DNA of 64,000 nucleotides, from positions 14,792,615 to 14,856,614 of the forward strand of contig OX345636.1 of assembly GCA_947044365.1 (NCBI GenBank). The letters run 5' to 3'. This DNA comes from Petrosia ficiformis (taxonomy: Eukaryota > Porifera > Demospongiae > Haplosclerida > Petrosiidae). The position numbers were made by a program, and so were the translations under genes. The notes beneath the pieces are model-generated. The model did not search any database. It worked only from the letters and a program-made list of their open reading frames with translations, and was not told where the DNA came from. Positions 24,969 through 36,400 of this stretch are shown piece by piece (the first letter of the stretch is position 1; every line of letters begins with the position of its first letter).

Positions 24969-25307
24969 TCATGGTAGTCGATTGTCCACAATAATATTTA
25001 TTTCATCCATTGAAGAATCAGACTCTTTGACAGTATTAGTAGAACCCTATACAAGATGAAATGATGTGATGTAAGCCCATGAGATCTAGACTGGAGGAAA
25101 AAAGAATATTTTTAAAAATTTTACCGTAGATTGTTTCTCTCTAAGTTGTGATTCTAATTCTTTAATTCTTGCTTTCAGATCTTCGATATTATATGGAGTT
25201 TGATTAGCTGCAAGATCTGCTTTAATTTGAGTTTGAGAATTTACCTCTTTCTTATTTGACATTGTAAACACTTTCTCTCCATTAGGATCATAGTAAAGAC
25301 TCACCAT
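24969..25307 (-). CDS. Receptor A cytoplasmic tail and coiled coil (exons 15-16)
   Basis: Exon 15 (25125-25307) begins MVSLYYDPNGEKVF and ends in a heptad-bearing helix (NIEDLKARIKELESQLREKQ). In GABA-B receptors a helix here mediates heterodimerisation of the two subunits; that role is inferred. Exon 16 (24969-25046) adds GSTNTVKESDSSMDEINII and a short tail to TGA. Donor gtaaaa is weaker than the gtaagt of copy C. Confidence 0.87.
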
Positions 25308-27412
25308 CTGAAGAGAAGAATATTCCAATTATAATTATTGCAAATTTACCAATCATATTGCATTATATCAGAATCACTTATATATATATTATACGCCTCT
25401 CTAGTAGATGTGTATATGTTATGCATACACATAGCAATAACTATAATATTATGGAGAAAAAAGCTTAAGTATCCCTGTGATTGCTTTTTGGAGTCATCAT
25501 TCGGAGCAGTGGGAGTGCATGTTCTTCTTACACACTATGCTTATTATAATTAATTGACCAATCCACTGTATAATATTATATCTACATAGTTATATACATG
25601 TATGTGACACAAATTATTATTATAATTAATTATAATTAATATAGTTTGAACCTGTAGAAAAGCAATCATCCAGTAAATAATTTGATTGGTCAACATAGAT
25701 AGTAATAGTTGATTAAACAGTTACGTACTACAGTGTATTACATAACCATGTCAACCTTAGTGTACATAACCTATACTTACTTGTTTGAGCCAGAAATTCA
25801 TATAATTATTATACTTAGATTTTTTATTGGCTTGCATTTTTGTTGTAACAAGTAAAATGTAAACAATAAAATCTTGCTCTGAAATTATTACAGTAAAATA
25901 ATTATAAAGTTTACTAAAAATGATTATTATAATATTATATAAATTATTATTATCATTATTATGTGATCTTCCCTTTATGTTCAACTGTTCTTTAATCAAA
26001 AACAAAATGACTTGTTTAAATCTAACTCTGCAAAAATAAAATTGTTAATTAAAATAACTAATTCCAAAATTACAAACGCAAAATCTGGTATCATATGCAC
26101 ATTCTGTGGCAATTTGTAAGTTTTTGTGGTGTATTAATTAATTAATTAATTTATTTATTTATATTTCTTTTTCTATTTTATGTCGCTGAACATGAACATG
26201 TTGTGCTGTGTGTCATTTCCTTTGTGCTAGCTCGCTGAGCACATGATCTTCCATGTATGTACATGTATATAGAATTAACAAGTGTATATAGAGAAAAAAA
26301 ACATCCCTATGATTGCTTTACAAATTTAAGTAAAGATAAACGTATCTCTATGACTGCTTTGTGGTGTCCAGCATTCGGTAATCATGGCTGACTTTATCAA
26401 GCATGAAAGACAACAGCTTATTATTTTGATTATCTACTCTCCTGACCTTTCAAAGGACCTTGTAGAACTTTAGGAATATATTTCAGGCAGAATAGCTAGC
26501 TATTAGTTCCAGTTTCTACGTAAGCTACACAGATTTCTTTCTGCTGCTGTGTAGAGCTTGATCAATGATCGCGCGTTCTTTTACGCGCCACGCCCATTAA
26601 TTGACCGAGCCCCCGGGAATGATGTAACTTCCTTAACTACGTATACAACGCATACTCGCGTAAGTGGACACAAGAAAATATATAAACATACATCGAACCC
26701 GTGGGAAAGCAATCATAGGGATGGCCCTGCGGGCCATAAAAATACATACTTCATTACAAACAGAGAAAGAGGGGGTCACATACCTTTGGTATAAATAGTA
26801 GTCCCAAAAATAGAGATGCCTCAATCAACAGAGCAAGACCAAATAGAGCAGCATACACATCATGATAATGTTGTAGAGCAAATTCTGTCACTGCTAAAAT
26901 GACCAAAATAATGCTATTAAAATATATGATAGCAGCTATCGTTTTTGAGTCATTAAGAGCTTTTATTTTGACTCTACGAATGTGAAAGGCCATGACTACT
27001 GCAATCACTTGTAGAGATCCTTTGTAGGCAAATGAAATCCCAAGCCATGCCACTGAATACTTGTTACTACAAATATAAACGTGATTTTCATGCGTGACTC
27101 CTTCACTCTGATAAATGAAAGAAAAATATGACAATAATTTCAATTTAACATGCTATACACAAGACCTGTTAGGTCACATTTTACATGATATATACACAGG
27201 GCTCATTAGGTCAAATGTTAAAGAAGCTAGTGTTATACATGTGTTGTCAAACCACAATTACACGTATCTGTTATTGTCATCAGTACAAAGATTACATAAC
27301 TCCAGAATGTCAGAGAAGATATTTTTACAAGACTGTTGAAATCACTTGCTGCTAATTATATTATGTTTTATGCAATACAATGTTGTGTGTTATTATATAA
27401 GTGCTATATAAT

Positions 27413-27444
<32 letters not shown>

Positions 27445-30400
27445 ATAATTATATAATAATTATATAATAATTACATAAATGTAGGTTAAAGTGCACATTG
27501 CAACCCTAATGCCCTTCAAAAGAAAGAATAGCTTGCTCATTCTATCTTTATCTACATACTGTGATTTCGATCTCTTTTTCAGCATCAACAATATCAAAAG
27601 CCTCCAATCTTGAAGTTGGTATGGATGTCCCAATAAGTAGAATCAACAAGTCAACTGCTACAACAATTGCTACCACAACAATGAGAATCCAATCCTTGAT
27701 AGTCTACATTGGGGAAGAGTCTAGTATAGTAAAAAGAACTAATAGGATTTGTAGGGTATTAAAGTGTGTGAAATGTTTGGTAATGGTAATTTTTGATGTT
27801 TGTGATTTTGTAATAAATTATCATGAATATCATGTTAGATCAACAAACTGTTCTCATTATCTGATACTGTAATATTGCTTGTAATGATTAATGCAAATAG
27901 TTTAGCGTAGGTACCATAATTGAACACCTATACCAAAAGCCAAATGTCAAAAGCATCAGTGTTATTATTACATAATGATGTTCATGATGGTGCTTAGTCT
28001 CATAAACCAGACCCTCACAAAAAGAAAGGAGGGTTTAGAGTTGTGCAAGGTGAATTTAATTAAGTGCTTCTCTAGTCTAACTACACACACTTAATTTTAA
28101 TTAACGCACACTTATAAAGTCTTCAAATGCATCATGCCTTGTAAGAAACTTTCCTAAAACGCTTTCCTGTTCCTTCTTCAGTTGATTATATCCATAATAA
28201 TGATTATTTTCTCTGAGCCTCTTTAACTGCACATTAAAAGTTTGTCCTTTCATCGGATGGGGCTTGGTCCATTTATCATCATAACTTTACTCTTCACACA
28301 AAACAACTTTTTGAAATCCTACAAGACAGAGACACAACTTGGATATAGCGTTGGTGCAAGACCATTTTTCCTTTTTGTGAGGGTTTTGTTTACAAGACTA
28401 GATGGTGCTGAGAAGAATAATAATAACTAAAACTCAGTGTTACAGCTGAAGAAGACCCTCAGGTCGAAACGTTCTGTTTATCAGAGTTATTTATCATGTT
28501 TTAAAGCTCAATAAAATTTCACACTTGATTCTACCAACATAACAAATATCTACAAATTTATTAATTAGCTATACCATTTACTGATTTCTGTAGTTAACTG
28601 CAACACACATCATTATATAATTTAGTATACCTTCTTTTTATCAGCTGGGTTATTGAAGATGTAGTAAATTCTCCATGTTTTAGAGAGAATAACAGCAAAG
28701 CATAGTGTGTAACCAAAAGAGAATAACCATATACGAAACTGTGAGATGAAATGAAACAAAATAAAAATGATAGCTATTCATTACTCTTCTTACTTACAGA
28801 TGTGTATTTATTATATTTATTATCATTATTATTATTATAACCTGACATAGGTGGAGAAACATATGATATTTAGAGTTACACAGTTGACAGTTCTTAGGAA
28901 GGTAAGTTATAGTGATAATAATCTGTTGGTTCCCATCAAGAGTCGATGATGGTGAGTGGGAAAATGTGCCTCCTCATGCACGAATTACAAAAACTGAAAA
29001 TTATGTTGACCTAAATTAGTCTAGGAACTAGATAAACCTTGTAAAACATATTATTATAGTACGTCATCCTCTTCTGACAAACATTGTCATCCTTCGAATT
29101 AGATCATTTTTTTAATAATAAACTACATTGTAGTTACAACAAGATAGAGAGAAAAGTACCCTTATGATTGCTTTATTGTGTCCAGTGTTCAGTAATCATG
29201 GCTGACTTTATCAATTACACGCCATGCCCATTAATTGACTGAGCCCCCGGGAATGACGCAACTTCCTTAACTACGTATACATACAACGCATACTCACGCA
29301 ACTGGACACAAGAATATAAATAATTATACAGAGGATTTCAGTTGCATTGAAACAATTATTTCGTTCCGTAACCACACCTTCCATACTTACAGAGGGTGTG
29401 GTTACAGGATGGAATAATTGTTTCAACGCAACTGAAATCCTCTGTAAAATAATTATAGTTCAAACCTGTGGGAAAGTGAAATGGCCCTATGGGCCATAAA
29501 AATATGTCAGCTTGATAATTAATTCTATGGCTATGGCCTATGGTATATAATGATATGCGATAATTTTCAGAGGGGGAACTGATACACTAATTATAATGGC
29601 ATATGTCACCTAATTTTTGAAAAGGAACAATTTCCTACATAATAATTTTGATGAAATAATACTTTTAGTCACTCATCATATTCATTCTGCCATGTTGTAC
29701 AACAGTACAAATTAAAGATAAGCAGATAAGCAATTTTTTTTGGGGGGGAGGGTGGGAAATTGTTAATTTAAAAAAAATTAGATCAGATGCATATGTGGCC
29801 CATGAATCAAACATAGATACATCTTTTTCATAACAGTTTATTTCTGGTGATGTTATTCAGTTGATAATAGATTTCTTACATTGCATATAAATGTCTGAAG
29901 GTCTGCTTGATCAAATGAGTCCACAGAATACACATACAAGTAAACACAAGTATACAAGAGAACTGATCCCACTATTATAAGATAATTCAGATTTGGACTG
30001 GTAAGTTTAACAACCCTATACACAAAATAAAAATGTATTTTTAACTGAACAAAAACCATTTTGCACATTACTCAGTGTAACTATTAGGTCATAACTTGGA
30101 GCTATGATTAAACATCGTCATTAAATTATTACTCACTTTCTTTTTCTGTAGAAAATGTTAAACACAAAACAGACAACAGCAAAGATCATTCCAAAAGAAG
30201 CCAGTATGTAGTAGATAACTTGAAGATAGATTATGTTTGGATGTATTCTTTTCATTACAAATCCATCATAAGGTACACCATCTGAATGAATGAATGAATG
30301 TAGTAGTAGATAATGTTATTGCATTGTTTGAAGAATATAATTATTATATTTTTGAAGCACAGGAGTAGCAAGCAATGAGAAATGTCCAACTAACATATAT

Positions 30401-33400
30401 TTTATATAGCATTACACATTCTGTACCATACGTACTATCAATCAACCAATACATGCTACTATCTACTGATATCTGATATACTGATATCATAGCATGTACA
30501 AAATAGATTCTGATGCAAGCAAAGCAATACCGAAATTTAAAATTTGAGTATCAAATCTTGAGATGCCTGTGCAACTGTGGCAAATAAGCAAGCACCTTTG
30601 CTCTGATCAATTATACGAAATTAATAAATCATAATTTATGATAACATTGATTATAATTACCCCCGAGTTTGTTGCTTACTTTCCCATAATGTGTGTTCAT
30701 TTTCCCCTGTTATGAATTCAAATGTACTGTAGTTGCTATGTTGATAGACCTTTGCAACTGTCTTTCTCTCTATGTGACCATTCACTAAGAGAAATGCAAA
30801 AAAAAATTAATAGCAAGTTAGAAGCACAGACACGTCATCAAAGAATAAATTCCATAAGTTATAGTAAGAATCATGTGTGAGCCAAGTACATGCATTGTTT
30901 CTTGTACATAAGTACAATAAGTACACATAATATGAGTACATGTACTTGTACTTAAATTCTTTTCTTATTAATGTCAAGTATTTGTACTTGTACTTAAGTC
31001 CTTAGTTAAGTACTTGCAAGTACTTAAGTATTTCAAAGTACTTTGAAGTACTTTTAAGTCCTTTCTAACTCATCACACCAGGCATTAAATATTGTAATTT
31101 TCTTATGCATGTATAATTGATAAAGATTGCAGATTCAATACAACAAAGCAGTGACCATCACATATATATATATATAATTATATATATAATTATATATAGG
31201 ACTTGTTAAATACTTTCAAGTGAAGAATTATACTTAAGTCACTTGTAAGGACTTATACTTGTACTTACTTTCATTCACAAACTCAGTTGTTTATATACTC
31301 ATACATCATATGAACAGAATCAAACATAAATATGGATAGACAGCTGTCTATTAATTTTGTTAGGAAGAACATAATAATTATATGCATGTACCAAACTTGT
31401 TATGACCCTTGTGACCTATTTGTACATGTACAATTAAAGTTTGGTATATAAGGATAGTACTATAGCAATATTATCAATTCAAAATAGTTATACAAACCAG
31501 TAAATATTTTAGAGGTGGATGTCTCATGACCCCCTATAGTTATAATACTATGAATTAAAACTTCCCTTTTCAAATTCCTGCATGATCATTTATTTATTGC
31601 TAAGCTAACTATTCATATACTAGTGGCAGAATAATTATACTCGGAGTAAGATTAAATTACAAGTGTGTAAAATCATTCATGATACTGTTAGTATATTTTA
31701 TGATATCTGGGTAGAGCATAAAGACTATGAATAGTGTTCCTTATGGAAGGTTGTATATAATTTCTATATAATAGTTGTGAAAATACAAACTTGGAATTAT
31801 AATCCTTGTTAATTGCAACAAAAATCTTGATAGATAATTTTACATTACTTTTAAAAATAAACATATATTATGTATGCTATTTATGTATACACATTGTATG
31901 ATAGTGACGATAATCCGGAAAATATAATGATCATGTCAGAACATATCAACCTTTAGTTGTAATATATATATAGATTTATGCAATTCTGAGGATTTGTCTT
32001 GTGAAGGAGTTGACCCTTCTGACTATGACTCAGAGTGATACACAAGTATAATAGAGTTGACAACTATACGTAATATCCTTTAATCATTGCTATATATACA
32101 TAATTGTACATGCATATTATACAGCGATTACCTATATAACTACGTATTATAACAAATGATAATCATCAGAGGGAAAAGGCTGAACAAGCAGGAATTGCAA
32201 AAATTACAAGGAGAATACTATACAGTAGCTTTACATGTTCATCCAAGTAGCGCAATTCCAAGCAAGCAAAATCATAAACCTGGCTTGGGTGGGGTGAGCC
32301 TATGTTCATTAATCTACTCACATAGTTCTCTGTATTGCCTCAAGAGGAACAAATTGTCTGGTCTTTGTCCATCATCAAACACAATGTCACCCTATTTGAT
32401 TAAGACAATAATAATTATACATTATTGAGTACCTTACCAATAAGACTACAGATCAGTTAATAACTAGTGTGTATATGCACACGTGACCGTGGATGAGATA
32501 AGGAAAACAATAATTTTGATCAATTGCTTCTTACCATTAAATACTTCAGCCAGTATCTAGGAGGACTATTAGTTGGCTTCCTCTATAAAATGACTAAATA
32601 GCAAGTGTTCAAATGTGGCCCATTTTCTCACAAATGTTCGCTAATCAACCACTTTGTACAGGAATGCATGCAGGGTAAAGCTGGATATAAAAAGCTAAAA
32701 TATGCATCATAACAAGCATTGAAAATTTAACATTGTTTTCTGACCAACTATTATTTCATGCATGAACACTCATGAATCTACATCCAATCCAGAAGACAGT
32801 TAGGGTTTTGTTCTTTTTCGAGATGCTTTTCTCATTCTCTAAAAACCAGGAGGTCCATAAGTTTGATTTCTGGTAATTTTCTACCCAATTTACGTTTAGA
32901 ACACTCATGAATCTTTAGGTGATCTAGAAAACAATGTTTAGATTGCCTCGTTCTTGAAGTGTATGACTCCATTATAATGAAATGTGAAAACTATATATAA
33001 ACTTGCATCTATGTCAACAAATTGCTTCATTGTCAATTGCATTGCTTACTACATGCACTCTGACACTAGTACTATTGTGATCATGACTTATTTTATAGAA
33101 TGTGGTAGAGAGAATCAAGTCTCTACAATACTGCAACATCAACACACTTCACTACAAATAAGTGAAGTATGTAGGACCTACTCACTAATGTGGCTATGCA
33201 CAAAATAGGCAATAAACCATTCAGAATAAGTATAGTGAATTCAAAATGTAATAAAAACTATGTATGGATTTGAGAATTATGTAGAATGTACAGTTTATAT
33301 AGATTATATATATACACTGCAAGAATAAAATTGTTATATAAGAAATGTAGTACAGATGCAAGGATGGTGATTCATGCATGTTGTTATTACTGCGTGATAA

Positions 33401-36400
33401 CATTCTTGCTTGAATTATAATTGATTATTATGTCTTATATATCATATTAGATGCACAAAAAAAGGCTTACAAAAGTTTAATTTAAATATTTATTATGCTT
33501 CTTTGTAAATCTATTTGACAGGATAAGGAAATAGAAATTGCAATTATTGGATTACAATTAGTACAAGTACATATATATAACCATGTAGTCATAACACCTG
33601 CATGACCAATTAAATTATAATTTCCACTATTCCTTGCAACTGTACTAACCAATAAATTAAGCAATTTCATTTTTTCAGTGTATAAAATTATGTGTTAGCT
33701 ATGAATGAAAATTTATAATATTCTCTGTAGTATATAATCATATCACATCAACTCACAGTGATACCAGTAAACATGACTTCATCAAAACTCTTTCTCATGA
33801 TACAACCAAGTTTTTCATTAGCATGAGCAAACATCTCAAGAGCAACCAATTCACCATATAAATGTTCACATCCGCTCTCATTACCAGCTGTAATTTTCTT
33901 TGATGCAATATCAAGTCCTATAGCAATTGACCACATGGCATCATAAGCTGCACCTACTAATCCAAACTCATTGTACTCCTGGTATTGTGGTTGTTGTAAA
34001 AGGTTTTGATAATCATTAAGAAAACTTGTAGAATTCTGTAAAAATGAGTATTATTTATATAATTATAATACCACTGAAAAATAATTAACATCAACATTTG
34101 GATGATAGATACATACAGTCATCTATACATACATAGTTAAATACATAGAATTAGACACATGTATTATATTATATGTATGGACACACCTCGCCAGACAAGG
34201 TATCAAACGCATCATCTTCATCAACTATATGTCCACGTGGAACAAAATCAAAACTACCATTGAGAACTTTAGCAACCATCCTATGAGGACAAGAGGAGTT
34301 AGATTCTTCTGTCCACCATTGAGGTGTGAAGCCTCCAGTAGTAAACCAAACATACTTTGGATAAATAAGACCTCTATCGTATGCCTGCAAGAATGATGAG
34401 GGTGATAGATTGTTCATCAGTGGACTACTGCAATATCATATATCCCACTGTGTATCTCTATAATTATAGTAGATTAGATTATTCTCACCTCACAAAGAAT
34501 ATTGTATGCATATGTACCATAAGTATTGAGAATAATAATTCTGTAATCTTCATTCAGTATCTGTATAATTATTAATAATTATTATATACTTTGTCTGAAA
34601 AAAAGAAAATAATACAATTTTAATAATTTTAGTGAAAAGCTAACAAATGATGTACTGTATTTTGCTATTCATGGGTCAAAAACGTTGGTTGCAATATATA
34701 ATTATGTTGATACAAAAGCTTTTTTATAACCAAAAATTAAATGCACTGTATAATGTATAACTATATAATTTATTTTTAAAATGCTTTAATTGACAACATG
34801 ACATATGCATTACAAATGTTAAACTATGCATATAATGTATCTTCATGGTAGATTTATATACTACAGGAGTTATAAACCCTTAACACCCTCTCCAATAACT
34901 CTCACTGACCACTATGATAACTGTTGACATTTCATATCAGCTGTGAAGTATAGACCCCATGCATTATATTAACCAGCTTGGAGTATGTTATGGGTTTATC
35001 ATACCCTTGGGAAAAGCCTATAACACCTGCTAAGTAGGTTAATAAATAACATTTTGATGTATACTTGTTACTTACTGCTTTAAATACTTTTTCGTATGGC
35101 AATATATCAAGATTAGATTTAAGAGTCACAGTGGTGTCAAGAGTCCATCCTTCCTGGTCAAACATCACTTGAAGATTTTCTGTGAACTGAACAGTGAAGA
35201 AAGACAAAAATGATAGGATACATACATGTAGAGCAGCAGATCATCACATTTATATTTATAAGGTATTGAAGAGAAACACATTTTCGGTGACAAAGTTATT
35301 ATTTTTATAAATATAATATAATGTTATATGCTCAAAGGTCAAGGTTACTATATATATGATTTATAAGCCAAAAGGTATAGTCCCAAGTAGTACAAACACA
35401 TAACAACCAAGACTGAGGTGCATATGTACAGCTATGCTGACCAATCAGATTGCTTAATTTCACTTGCTGAACACACACGTTCATGTGTGTATATGTATCC
35501 AATGAAAAATAATTAGTCAATATTGAAGATTAGTCAGTACAATTAATAGATATAATTATATCTCCTGGAGTTGTACGATTTGCTTTTTACAGATTGGGTT
35601 ACAAATTTTATTATGCAATATAATTTGTGACCCAATCTGTAAAAAGCAACATTTTTGCTATTACACCATTCACACAGGAAGCCATTGAAATTTGGTATCT
35701 AAAAAGACGTTATCAAATTTAATTGGCTTATGTATAATATGGTGGAATGATGAGGGAGGATTAAAGATAAGTGTTTTTGGCCACAAATATATTGTGGGAA
35801 AATATCCCTTTTTGCAAATTTTTATATATAATGACAATAATTATTATTATATATAATTATAATAATAATTATATATATATAATCATTAATCAATTTAACA
35901 CATGTACATCTATGCCAGAAAGTATCACATAGATATTGAATATACATAACTATGATTCTCCATTATTACTATTATTAGTCTAATATACACAATGTTTATT
36001 TGCCTACCACAGTGAAAAGAGTTTCTTCTTGTGTGATAATTGCCATTTGTTGCCATCCAAATTGTCTCATCAGTTGAGCCATTGTTGCTGCATTCAAGTC
36101 AAAAGATGGAAGTATACAATAGAAATTTTGAAAATGGTTTTGATTACTGAGAACAGAAGCAGTTGCAGTAAATGATACCTACGTGAAAAAAAATAATAAT
36201 CATGTATATAGCACATATCATAAAGAACAAAAAAGGAAGAATAATTTATGTACATAGTGAAACAAACAGGAAAACTTATCAATTTGGTGGTTAGATATAC
36301 AGCTTTAATAAAGCAAAGTTGTTAACTAACATGACCTTAAGACAAAACAAAGTTGGTGCTACATTATATAAATATACATGTACATTCAAATTATTAACCC

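Noticed and set aside
27410..27450. TA tract as a promoter or origin
   Set aside because: Simple TA microsatellite inside a receptor intron; similar tracts occur in several introns without other signals.
27561..27872. Plus-strand frame opposite the receptor A TM4 exon
   Set aside because: Antisense shadow of a confirmed exon; the same shadow appears at 46474 and 61546 opposite the B and C exons.
34169..34417. Receptor A frame read as starting at its internal methionine
   Set aside because: The real exon is 34187-34384, bounded by AG and GT and in phase with both neighbours; the extra residues are intron.
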